NCBI GenBank assembly: GCA_022823725.1
Contig: JAJEHL010000025.1
Coordinates: forward strand, 1-35,222
Source of the DNA: Candidatus Latescibacterota bacterium
Lineage (GTDB): Bacteria > Latescibacterota > UBA2968
DNA: 35,222 nucleotides
Direction of reading: 5' to 3'
Below, piece after piece: positions 15,346 to 23,261 of the stretch (positions are counted from its first letter, which is position 1; every line of letters starts with the position of its first letter). The notes beneath the pieces were generated by a model that saw only the letters and a program-made list of their open reading frames with translations, ran no database searches and was not told the DNA's origin. The translations under genes and the position numbers were made by a program.

Positions 15346-16515
15346 ATGGCCGACGCATATACGCCCACAAGAGAAGATAAGTTTTCATTTGGTTTGTGGA
15401 CAGTGGGAAATCCCGGACGCGACCCCTTTGGCGACCCAACGCGCCAATCGCTTGCACCCGAGCGAATTGTGCAACGCTTGAGCGAACTGGGTGCGTGGGG
15501 CATTAACCTGCACGATAACGACCTCGTGCCAATCGACGCCACACCCCAGCAGCGCGATAAAATCGTAAGCGATTTCAAAAACGCACTGAACAATTTCGGC
15601 ATGGTCGTGCCCATGGCAACCACCAATACATTTTCTCATCCCGTATTTAAGGATGGGGGCTTTACATCCAACGATCCCAAAATTCGCGCTTATGGCTTGC
15701 AAAAAATTATGCAAGCCATTGATTTAGGCGTCGAATTGGGTGCAAAAACCTATGTATTTTGGGGCGGACGCGAAGGCGCCGAATGCAACGTGGCCAAAGA
15801 TCCCATTGACGCCCTCAAACGCTACCGCGATGGCTTAAACTATTTGTGCGATTACGTACGCGACCAGAAATACGATTTGAATTTCGCTCTCGAAGCCAAA
15901 CCGAATGAACCACGTGCCGATATGTACTTTCCCACAACCGGGCATTATCTGGCATTTATCGAAACACTGGATTATCCCGAGATGGTGGGCGTCAACCCGG
16001 AAGTTGCACACGAACACATGGCCGGGTTAAATTTCCATCACGGCGTGGCGCAAGCACTCGAAGCGGGCAAACTCTTCCATATCGACTTAAACGACCAGCG
16101 TTTTGGTCGCTATGATCAGGACTTTCGATTTGGCTCAGAAGATTACAAAAGTGCCTTTTTGCTCGTGCGCTTGCTCGAAAACAACGGTTATGCGGGTCCG
16201 AGACACTTCGACGCACACGCATTTCGCACAGAAGACGAAGACGGGGTATGGGATTTTGCCGCAGGGTGTATGCGTACGTACAATATCTTAAGGGATAAAG
16301 CGGCACAATTTGAAGCAGATGCCGAAATTCAAGGAATTTTACAAGAAATTGGAAATCAGAACCCCGAATACGAACAGCATCTGGGCAAATACAGCCGGGA
16401 AAAATCGCTGGCACTCAAACAAGAGCAATTTGACATCGATGCAATGGGACGCGTTGGATTGGGCTATGAGCGTCTGGATCAATTGCTGACCGAATTGATG
16501 TTAGGCGTGCGGTAG
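15346..16515 (+). CDS. xylA: xylose isomerase (short, class I type)
   Basis: The 389-residue enzyme interconverts D-xylose and D-xylulose (and glucose/fructose) in the cytoplasm. Class I signatures are clear: F-S-F-G-L-W-T-V-G at the start, [10 protein letters not shown] with the ring-opening H56 and its partner D59, [18 protein letters not shown] with the bridging Glu, [12 protein letters not shown], and the metal-binding F-H-I-D-L-N-D-Q. Length matches actinobacterial-type XylA rather than the longer E. coli form. AAGGAGATCCA gives a strong ribosome binding site. No xylulokinase or transporter is adjacent. It converges with the DUF1854 gene after only 4 bases, with no terminator between them. 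Confidence 0.95.
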   Translation: MADAYTPTREDKFSFGLWTVGNPGRDPFGDPTRQSLAPERIVQRLSELGAWGINLHDNDLVPIDATPQQRDKIVSDFKNALNNFGMVVPMATTNTFSHPVFKDGGFTSNDPKIRAYGLQKIMQAIDLGVELGAKTYVFWGGREGAECNVAKDPIDALKRYRDGLNYLCDYVRDQKYDLNFALEAKPNEPRADMYFPTTGHYLAFIETLDYPEMVGVNPEVAHEHMAGLNFHHGVAQALEAGKLFHIDLNDQRFGRYDQDFRFGSEDYKSAFLLVRLLENNGYAGPRHFDAHAFRTEDEDGVWDFAAGCMRTYNILRDKAAQFEADAEIQGILQEIGNQNPEYEQHLGKYSREKSLALKQEQFDIDAMGRVGLGYERLDQLLTELMLGVR

Positions 16516-16519
16516 CGAA

Positions 16520-17119
16520 TCACCGTATGCCAATCGATCCGCTCATGCCGCCGCTACTACTACCGCGACTGCTCGAACCTCTGCTTTTGCCACTTCCACG
16601 ACTCGAGCTGATGGATCGGGTGTAATAGCGCGCCTTGACAACTTTATCGGGCAGCAGGTCAGAGGTCAGGTCCCGGCTATCAGCATCGAGATCCCAGTAA
16701 TTGTCAATTCTGTATCGCTTGCCATTTTCATCCGTGATTTCAATTGCAGGCGGTTCATCGCCCTTAAGCGCGTCTCGGCCCAGAATGCGGAAAGTATATT
16801 CGCCATCGTCGGTATCAACAGTCCACAGACTGCCCGTGCCTTTGGATACGACGGACGTTATAGCACTGATAGTCGGGACAAAATAGATGGCTTTGAGTTC
16901 GGCTTCGAGCAAATTGCGCGAAGCATCGTCGAGTTTCTTGGGATTTTCAATAATGCCAATTTCGTGTCCCAATTCGTCCATCAAGCTGACAAATTGATCG
17001 GGATTGCTGTGGGGAAACGCGCGGGCAAGGCGATCGACGAATGTGGTATCTCCATCGATAAGAGCTTCGATTTTATCGCCGTTTTTTTTCAGCGAGACGG
17101 CAGCGGGATCGAGATTCAT
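16520..17119 (-). CDS. DUF1854-like protein with a Ser/Gly/Arg-rich tail
   Basis: A 199-residue protein of unknown function. Residues about 95-155 (L-W-T-V-D-T-D-D-G-E-Y-T-F, then I-L-G-R-D-A-L-K-G-D and I-T-D-E-N-G-K-R-Y-R-I) match my memory of DUF1854, a domain often linked to ABC exporters near cyanophycin genes. The first 60 residues form a separate helical segment. The last 30 are low complexity, built from S-R-G-S repeats, and probably disordered. The start is fixed by AGGAG 6 bases upstream. There is no transporter or cyanophycin gene nearby, so the context gives no function. Confidence 0.65.
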   Translation of the reverse strand: MNLDPAAVSLKKNGDKIEALIDGDTTFVDRLARAFPHSNPDQFVSLMDELGHEIGIIENPKKLDDASRNLLEAELKAIYFVPTISAITSVVSKGTGSLWTVDTDDGEYTFRILGRDALKGDEPPAIEITDENGKRYRIDNYWDLDADSRDLTSDLLPDKVVKARYYTRSISSSRGSGKSRGSSSRGSSSGGMSGSIGIR

Positions 17120-17220
17120 GATATTCTCCTATAAGAAAGCGGGCAGCACATTGATCGCTGATAGCTTATTATACACTCACATTTCCATTCTGTCAAAAAA
17201 CAATCGCGGGAGTTGTGCCG

Positions 17221-17808
17221 ATGTATGAGACTGTCTTATTATTTGGTCCCCCTGGTGCTGGTAAGGGCACCTGGGGCAGTGTGTTAAAACAAATACCGGG
17301 TTTATACCATTTTTCAAGCGGCGATATGCTCAGGGCATTAGACGTAGATAGCCAGCCCGGGGAACTGGCACTGGCGAGCATTCGCAAAGGCGAACTGGTA
17401 CCCGATGAGTTTGTCGTAGCCCTGTGGCGAGAACGCATGCAGCGCCTGGCTGATTTTGGCGATTTTAAGCCCGACGAACAGACATTGATTTTAGATGGCC
17501 TGCCGCGCACACTGGCCCAGGCTCAGATGGCCGATGAAAACTTAAATGTAAAGTTGATCATGGTATTGGATTGTCCAGACCGCAATGTACTGATCAAACG
17601 CCTCTTTGGACGCGCGCTCGTCGCATACCGCATTGATGACGCAAATGAACAAATTATTCGCAAAAGATTCGATATTTACGACCGCCAAACAATTGCTGTA
17701 TTGGAGCATTATCCCAAAGAAATCGTGCAACAAATCGATGTATCACAACCTTCGGCAAAAATTTTGAGGGACATCGGTCAGACCCTGGTCGATTTTTTAC
17801 ATACATGA
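17221..17808 (+). CDS. adenylate-kinase-like nucleoside monophosphate kinase, short form
   Basis: A 195-residue P-loop kinase. The Walker A loop LFGPPGAGKGT (7-17), the NMP-binding F-S-S-G-D-M-L-R and the L-D-G-L-P-R-T segment are those of adenylate kinases. Near the C-terminus Y-R-I-D-D gives the Arg-Asp-Asp motif. The long LID insert is absent, as in the short AK1-like form. I prefer ATG 17221, 8 bases after GGGAG; the GTG at 17215 is too close to the SD. Because the protein is divergent (W after the Walker A, shortened LID) it may not be the housekeeping Adk. It precedes the PhyH gene by 56 bases. Confidence 0.8.
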   Translation: MYETVLLFGPPGAGKGTWGSVLKQIPGLYHFSSGDMLRALDVDSQPGELALASIRKGELVPDEFVVALWRERMQRLADFGDFKPDEQTLILDGLPRTLAQAQMADENLNVKLIMVLDCPDRNVLIKRLFGRALVAYRIDDANEQIIRKRFDIYDRQTIAVLEHYPKEIVQQIDVSQPSAKILRDIGQTLVDFLHT

Positions 17809-17864
17809 GTGTGCAATTTATAGCAAAAGCTGACCACTAAACACCCACAAAAAGGAGGAATACC

Positions 17865-18872
17865 ATGGGTTGCCTGACTGCCGAGCAGATTGCACAGTTT
17901 GAAGAAGAAGGCTATCTGGTGGTGGAGGGCGTGTTGGATCCGGAAACTGTGCTGGATCCTGTGATTGAAGAATACACAGATGTACTCGACACTTTAGTGC
18001 GCGATCTTTACGAGCGAGAAGAAATTTCTTCTTTGTTCGAGGACCTCGACTTTGCCGAGCGGTTTATCGCAGTATGTATTGAAACAGGTGATGTACACAA
18101 ACAGTATTTCGATTTTTCGCTGCCATTTCAAAATGTAAAACCCGACACACCCTTCTGGGCGGGACAAGCTGTTCTCAATGCGTTTACAGATGAATCCCTG
18201 CTCGATTGTGTGGAATCGCTCATCGGTCCAGAGATATACTCGAACCCCGTACAACATGTGCGGATTAAACCACCCGAGCATATTTTGCCCAAAAACCAGT
18301 TCGGAAATCCGATTTTGGGAGAAACGATCTGGCACCAGGATCAGGGCGTGGTTGTGCCAGAAGCAGATGAAACAAATATGTTGACCGTGTGGTTTGCACT
18401 CGAAGACGTCGATATCGAACAAGGCCCTCTAAAAGTCGTGCCCGGCAGCCACAAAAACGGGCTTTTGACGCACTGCCCATCGTATTTTGGAAATGGGCCC
18501 AAAACAGCGGGCGGGCGGCAAATACCCGAATCGCTATTTGAAGCCGAACGCGTGATACCCCTGCCGGTCAAACGGGGAGATGTCATTTTTCTTCCCAAAT
18601 GTACAGTACACGGATCGCTGCCCAATGTGAGCGATAAAATCCGCTGGAGCTTTGATCTGCGCTATAATCCCACCGGTCAGCCGACTGGACGCGAAGCATT
18701 TCCGGGCTTTGTCGCGCGCAGCCGCAAACATCCAGAGCGCGAATTGAGAGATGCAAAAGCGTGGACTCAAATGTGGTTGGACACCCGAAAGGCGATGTCG
18801 AAGATCAATCAGGACGGGCAGACCGATGTTCCGTTCGGGCGGTGGAAAGAAGGCCATCCCGATTGCGCATAA
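17865..18872 (+). CDS. phytanoyl-CoA dioxygenase-family (PhyH) oxygenase
   Basis: A 335-residue Fe(II)/2-oxoglutarate oxygenase with an intact metal site: H157 and D159 in IWHQDQG, H249 in TVHGSLPN, and a 2-oxoglutarate-binding Arg nearby (R260 or R266). V-V-P-G-S-H-K (191-197) is also characteristic. The start has an ideal AAAGGAGGAATACC leader. The gene lies 24 bases before a Gfo/Idh/MocA oxidoreductase and very likely forms an operon with it, so the pair may hydroxylate and then oxidise the same substrate. Unlike the PhyH-like protein at 196-1236, this one retains H-x-D. The substrate is unknown. Confidence 0.9.
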   Translation: MGCLTAEQIAQFEEEGYLVVEGVLDPETVLDPVIEEYTDVLDTLVRDLYEREEISSLFEDLDFAERFIAVCIETGDVHKQYFDFSLPFQNVKPDTPFWAGQAVLNAFTDESLLDCVESLIGPEIYSNPVQHVRIKPPEHILPKNQFGNPILGETIWHQDQGVVVPEADETNMLTVWFALEDVDIEQGPLKVVPGSHKNGLLTHCPSYFGNGPKTAGGRQIPESLFEAERVIPLPVKRGDVIFLPKCTVHGSLPNVSDKIRWSFDLRYNPTGQPTGREAFPGFVARSRKHPERELRDAKAWTQMWLDTRKAMSKINQDGQTDVPFGRWKEGHPDCA

Positions 18873-18896
18873 AAATAAGACGAACAGGAGGATAAC

Positions 18897-19874
18897 ATGG
18901 TCGGTTTTGGCGTTATAGGTCTGGGCATGGGGCGCAATAGAGCGCGGCTGATTAAAGAGACAGCTGGCGCAGATTTAAAGGTCGTGTGCGATTTGCACGG
19001 CGATCTGGCCGAAGAAGTGGCGCAGGAATTGGAAACAGATTGTGTTGTAAATATGGAACATGTGTTTGCGCGAGATGATGTGGATGTCGTGATGGTAATG
19101 ACGCCGAGCGGCAAACATGCCCAGGTGGGCATTGAAGCGGCAAAAGCGGGCAAACATGTAATTACCACCAAGCCCATGGATGTGAGCACAGAAGCGTGTG
19201 ATCGCCTCATTGCGGCTTGTGAAGATGCCGGCGTATTGTGCGGTGTGGATTATCAAAGCAGATACGTGGATGGCAATGTCAAGGTGGCAACCGCAATTCG
19301 GGAAGGCTGGTTGGGCAAGATGATTTTGGGTGAAGTGCGTTTTAAGTGGTTCCGATCCGACGACTATTTTTTGCACGACGATGGTTGGCGCGGGACATGG
19401 GATATGGATGGCGGCGGCTCATTGGCCAATCAGGGCGCGCATCTGCTCGATGTATTGAGCTGGTTTATGGGCGACCCGGTTTCTGTGTATGGCGAAATCG
19501 ACATCGTAAATCACGAGATTGAAACCGAAGACATCGGGCTGGCAATCCTCAATTTCGAGAACGGGGCAAAAGGCACAATCCTGGGCACCACGACCTTTCC
19601 CCAGAGTGTGTATTTCAGCGCAGAAGTACACGGAACAGAAGGCGGTATTTTGCTACACGATGTTTTAAATGGCGAAATGACGGTTTACGGCACAGGGCTT
19701 CAGGAAAAACTCGACAGCGTCGAAAATAACGTCCACAGCATTGTCGAAGACGTGGTCAATGCCGTAACCAGAGGAACGCCCCTGTCTGTAGATGGACGCG
19801 AAGGCCGCCGCACAGTAGCACTCCTCGAAGCGGTCTATCAATCTGCCCGCGAAGGCAAGCCCCTGAAGTTCTGA
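18897..19874 (+). CDS. Gfo/Idh/MocA-family oxidoreductase
   Basis: A 325-residue NAD(P)-dependent dehydrogenase. The Rossmann loop is GVIGLGMGR (5-13). The usual EKP is T-T-K-P-M-D here (K92, P93), a common variant. DMDGGGSLANQGAHLLDVL (169-187) carries the family GGG and the His (H182) at the active site. CAGGAGG precedes the ATG. It is translated just after the PhyH gene and probably coupled to it. The sugar, inositol or other substrate cannot be predicted. It shares little beyond the fold with the other oxidoreductase at 2912-3928. Confidence 0.9.
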   Translation: MVGFGVIGLGMGRNRARLIKETAGADLKVVCDLHGDLAEEVAQELETDCVVNMEHVFARDDVDVVMVMTPSGKHAQVGIEAAKAGKHVITTKPMDVSTEACDRLIAACEDAGVLCGVDYQSRYVDGNVKVATAIREGWLGKMILGEVRFKWFRSDDYFLHDDGWRGTWDMDGGGSLANQGAHLLDVLSWFMGDPVSVYGEIDIVNHEIETEDIGLAILNFENGAKGTILGTTTFPQSVYFSAEVHGTEGGILLHDVLNGEMTVYGTGLQEKLDSVENNVHSIVEDVVNAVTRGTPLSVDGREGRRTVALLEAVYQSAREGKPLKF

Positions 19875-19950
19875 TCCTGTCTGCATCTCCGTTTTGGAAA
19901 CCCGGGCGCGAGGCGTTCCACCTCCTACCAGTTTGTGTTTTTTTCTATTG

Positions 19951-20026
19951 AACTATTAATTTTTTAATTGACATTCCCGTTCTATTTTTCCATATTTTTT
20001 TTGAAAGTATTAAATTCTTAATAGTG
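19951..20026 (+). promoter_or_regulatory. promoter and tandem operators of the BlaI-type repressor
   Basis: A perfect -35 TTGACA (19968-19973) is followed after 17 bases by CATATT (19991-19996). Two inverted repeats frame it: AACTATTAA-TTTT-TTAATTGAC (19951-19972, imperfect, overlapping the -35) and AAGTATTAA-ATTC-TTAATAGTG (20005-20026, with a perfect TATTAA/TTAATA core). The second closely matches the site in front of tonB at 22477-22498. Together they look like repressor sites. Confidence 0.65.
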
Positions 20027-20034
20027 AGGGCTAC

Positions 20035-20424
20035 ATGGGCAGACGAAGATCCCCTACTCTGACAGATGCCGAACTGAGATTGATGCAGGTGATCTGGGAT
20101 CGCGGCTCGGCTACAGTGAGCGAGGTTGTCAATACATTCGCTGGACCTGAATCCCCGGCATATAGCACGGTGTTGACAATATTGCGCATTCTGGAACAGA
20201 AGGGGTATTTGCGGCATGAAAAAGAGGGCAGGGCATTTGTGTATTATCCAATCGTGGGGCGAGAGGATGCACAACGAAGCGCCATTCAGTATCTGATGAG
20301 TCGTTTTTTCGACAATTCACCAGAAACTCTGGTACTCAATCTGGTAGAAAATGAAGAACTCGATGCACAAGACCTCGCCCGCATTCACAAAATGATTCAG
20401 AAGGCAGAGGAGGAGGAAACGTGA
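20035..20424 (+). CDS. BlaI/MecI/CopY-family transcriptional repressor
   Basis: A 129-residue winged-helix repressor. The N-terminus L-T-D-A-E-L-R-L-M-Q-V-I-W-D-R-G-S-A-T-V-S-E-V is the family signature, followed by the recognition helix A-Y-S-T-V-L-T-I-L-R-I-L and the wing K-E-G-R-A-F-V-Y-Y-P. The C-terminal helices would dimerise. In bla/mec systems, repression ends when a partner M56 membrane protease is activated and the repressor is cleaved. That partner follows directly with overlapping stop and start codons (TGATG). The likely target sites are the inverted repeats at 20005-20026 and 22477-22498. Confidence 0.92.
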   Translation: MGRRRSPTLTDAELRLMQVIWDRGSATVSEVVNTFAGPESPAYSTVLTILRILEQKGYLRHEKEGRAFVYYPIVGREDAQRSAIQYLMSRFFDNSPETLVLNLVENEELDAQDLARIHKMIQKAEEEET

Positions 20425-22445
20425 TGGGCGACTGGATTGATACCATCGCCCGGCTCAGCGTGTTTTATCTGCTGAATGGGATCTGGATGGGATTTTTGGC
20501 TGCAATGATTGTGGCTGTGCTCTCGCGTTTGCGCGTGCCTGCGTCTTCGTTGTACCGCCTGTTATGGGTCGCTGTGATTGGTGTGGTGATTATGCCTCTG
20601 TTTCTCGTCGCACCTGCACCATACGAGACCGCAGATAAATCGGACGCAACGATTCCCCCAACCAGAGTTCTGGACACCAATCTTGCCAGTGAGACATTAC
20701 AACCGCCTCCGCAAATTGCAACGCCTGTGAAACCCCAGTCAATCTTTTCCTGGCCGATAGTCGTCTGGATTTTATGGCTGGTCGTTGCCAGTGCAATGCT
20801 CGGGCGCATTGTAGTGGGATATTGTCAGATGATTCGGTTGAAGCGATCTGGAAAGTGGGCGGGAAAAGATCTTCAGGCCCAATTTGAGCGGTGCAAACGC
20901 AGATGGATTGGCTCCGTGGATGTTGGTTTGCGTATTTCAAATACTGTTGCCAGTCCCGTAGTACTGGGTATTTCTCGCCAGGTCGTTCTCTTGCCGCAAC
21001 ATCTCATATCGCAACTGTCTGCAGATGACCTGGAGCAAATTTTCAAGCATGAAATCGCGCATGTTCAACGCAGAGATGCCCTGGGCATTCTGGTGCAGCG
21101 CCTCGTAGAAGTTTTTTTATGGTGCAATCCGGGCATCTGGTGGCTGAGCCAGCAACTGTCACTAACGCGAGAAATGGCCTGCGATGATTATGCCGCGCAT
21201 CGCGGTCACAATGCACGTGATTACGCGATCTGTCTGACGCGCCTGACAGAGATGATTGGCAAGGTGCGCCCAATAGGATTGGGCATTATAAATCGCCATC
21301 CGAATCTGGTAAAGCGGTTTGAATATCTGTTCAGCCGGCGCCGCCCATCGCTGTCGCACAGTGCAATCTGGCTCGCAATATTTCTATTTGCCTGTGTCAT
21401 TGCTGTAAAAATCGGTCCTCTCATTGACGTGCCCGGTCGAGCCGAAGCCCATTTAAAAATTTCCCGGTGGAGCAAACCGCTGGCAGATGTGCTTATCGGC
21501 AATCCGCTGCCCCGGGGCATTGGGCTAACCAGTAAAATTGTGGTTGTGGCCGATGGAGCCACCCGAGAAAAATTAAAACCAGTTCTGGAAGATTTACTAT
21601 TAGACCCCGTGTTGACGCCGCAACCCGAGTACGTATTTGATCTCGTATATGTTTCTCCTGAAGCGTTTCGGGATTTTCGGGCTTACCGCAATTTGATCCT
21701 TGTTTCATCTGCAGATGGTATTCTGGCGACGGACATGCAACCGCTACTCACAGGGCGTTCCAAAAATGAGACAGTGATTCACCGCAATGTGTGGGCATCA
21801 GATCAGATAGTTGTAGCCGTCAAAGCTACAGATGATCAGGGTGTGGCTGAGCAAGTCGCGCTCAATGGCGACCGCATTGTGTCGGCGATTGACGCATCTA
21901 TGGCAAAATGGCTCGAAACTATTCTGTATCACGCGGGAGAAAATATCGGGCATTCTGAAGCCCTATCACGGCGATTTGGCTGGCACATGCGGGTGCCAGT
22001 GGGCTATGAAGTGATGGATGAGCATGCAAGTGAGAACTTTGTGGCACTGGCGCGTCAGGTAGATCGGCGACAATTGTGGCTGTGGGTATATTGGGAGGAT
22101 GGTGTACACCCCGATCAATTGACGCCAGATTGGTGTTTGCAAAAGTGGGACGACGTATCGAGCCGTTTTTATGGCGGCGATCAAACATCGTCTGGGGAAG
22201 TGAATATTTACCAGACGGAGTTTCTGGGTAAATTGGCCGTCTGCCTGGAAGGGCTGTGGGAGAATACACGCGCGTGGCAAGGTGGACCATTTAAGAGTTA
22301 TGCACTCTTTGATATCGCTCAGAATCGTTTCTTTTTGATCAATATGGGGATCTATGCACCTAATCGCACAAAGGTGCTCCAGATGCGACAACTCGATGTG
22401 CTGGCTCACACCTTTTGTATTGAAGGTTTGGGAAAGGGGGGATAG
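20424..22445 (+). CDS. M56-family membrane metallopeptidase (BlaR1/MecR1-like)
   Basis: A 673-residue integral-membrane protease. Hydrophobic segments lie near residues 10-33, 44-63, 110-132 and 315-335. The zinc site is H209-E-I-A-H213 with a downstream Glu (E250) in TREMACDDYA, as in BlaR1. The 340-residue C-terminal portion is presumably extracytoplasmic; it lacks the penicillin-binding sensor of BlaR1 and is not recognised, so the signal is unknown. I start at ATG 20424, 7 bases from AGGAGG; a GTG at 20421 is possible. It is translationally coupled to the BlaI gene. Its probable substrate is that repressor. Confidence 0.88.
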   Translation: MGDWIDTIARLSVFYLLNGIWMGFLAAMIVAVLSRLRVPASSLYRLLWVAVIGVVIMPLFLVAPAPYETADKSDATIPPTRVLDTNLASETLQPPPQIATPVKPQSIFSWPIVVWILWLVVASAMLGRIVVGYCQMIRLKRSGKWAGKDLQAQFERCKRRWIGSVDVGLRISNTVASPVVLGISRQVVLLPQHLISQLSADDLEQIFKHEIAHVQRRDALGILVQRLVEVFLWCNPGIWWLSQQLSLTREMACDDYAAHRGHNARDYAICLTRLTEMIGKVRPIGLGIINRHPNLVKRFEYLFSRRRPSLSHSAIWLAIFLFACVIAVKIGPLIDVPGRAEAHLKISRWSKPLADVLIGNPLPRGIGLTSKIVVVADGATREKLKPVLEDLLLDPVLTPQPEYVFDLVYVSPEAFRDFRAYRNLILVSSADGILATDMQPLLTGRSKNETVIHRNVWASDQIVVAVKATDDQGVAEQVALNGDRIVSAIDASMAKWLETILYHAGENIGHSEALSRRFGWHMRVPVGYEVMDEHASENFVALARQVDRRQLWLWVYWEDGVHPDQLTPDWCLQKWDDVSSRFYGGDQTSSGEVNIYQTEFLGKLAVCLEGLWENTRAWQGGPFKSYALFDIAQNRFFLINMGIYAPNRTKVLQMRQLDVLAHTFCIEGLGKGG

Positions 22446-22476
22446 ATCAAGTTGGATTAGATATTTTTTTGAGATA

Positions 22477-22498
22477 AACTATTAAAATCTTAATAGTT
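22477..22498. promoter_or_regulatory. operator upstream of tonB
   Basis: AACTATTAA-AATC-TTAATAGTT is a perfect 9-bp inverted repeat with a 4-base spacer, ending just before the tonB ribosome binding site. It closely matches the site upstream of the BlaI-type gene (20005-20026), implying shared control. Confidence 0.75.
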
Positions 22499-22514
22499 GA
22501 AAAAGGAGAAAATG

Positions 22515-23156
22515 ATGATTCGCAAAAAACATGCAGATGCCGATTTGAAAGCAATTTATCCAAAGGTCCTGAGGCATTCTACTTCGTTGACGCTGTTTCT
22601 GATGGTCGGATTGGCCATTTTGTTTCCAGATATGAAGATCGACTCTAAATCGACCAAAAAAGTTATTGAAGTCCTCAAGGTTGAAGATATTCCCGAGACA
22701 CACCAGAAGAAGCGCTTGCCGCCTCTGCCAAGACCCTCCGTACCCATTGAAACAGAAGATAAAGACGTGCCCGATGATGTGACCATTGCCGATACAGAAC
22801 TGGATCTCGATGCACCTGTCGTCGATATCCCACCCCCGCTGGATAAGAACGATGTAGAAGTAGAGGAAGAAATTTTGGAATTCTGGGTCGTGGAACAAAA
22901 ACCCGAATTGATCCATCGCGTGAATCCCGTTTATCCGGAGATGGCTCGCAGGGCGGGTCTGCAAGGCCAGGTGCTTGTGGCGTTTATTGTTACCAGAGAA
23001 GGGCGTGTGGCCGAACCCCAGGTTTTAAAAGGTCCCGAGATTTTTCGCGCTGCGGCTCTGGAGGCGGTCAGGCAATTTCTGTTCAAGCCAGCCATGCAGA
23101 ATGGCAGAGCAATTGCGGTACGCATGACCATTCCGATCCGTTTCAGGCTGCATTGA
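22515..23156 (+). CDS. TonB-family energy-transducing protein
   Basis: A 213-residue protein with the TonB layout: a short cytoplasmic N-terminus, a transmembrane helix near residues 20-40 (T-S-L-T-L-F-L-M-V-G-L-A-I-L-F), a Pro/Asp/Glu-rich periplasmic spacer (about 65-120), and a C-terminal TonB domain. The last has the signatures N-P-V-Y-P-E-M-A-R-R-A and G-L-Q-G-Q-V-L-V-A-F-I-V and ends in a typical R-M-T-I-P-I-R-F-R. The start is the second of two adjacent ATGs, 6 bases from AAGGAG. No ExbB/ExbD or outer-membrane receptor is in the window, so this may be an accessory TonB or an envelope-sensing partner of the M56 protein. The shared operator supports co-regulation. Confidence 0.88.
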   Translation: MIRKKHADADLKAIYPKVLRHSTSLTLFLMVGLAILFPDMKIDSKSTKKVIEVLKVEDIPETHQKKRLPPLPRPSVPIETEDKDVPDDVTIADTELDLDAPVVDIPPPLDKNDVEVEEEILEFWVVEQKPELIHRVNPVYPEMARRAGLQGQVLVAFIVTREGRVAEPQVLKGPEIFRAAALEAVRQFLFKPAMQNGRAIAVRMTIPIRFRLH

Positions 23157-23261
23157 ACTAAACCTCTGTGAGAAACGAGTTCCCTTGAAATACGGACAAA
23201 TTGAGGATATATTGGTCAGGTCTTCGGTTTGCTGAAAGTCGTTCACCCCTGGAGGTTACTC

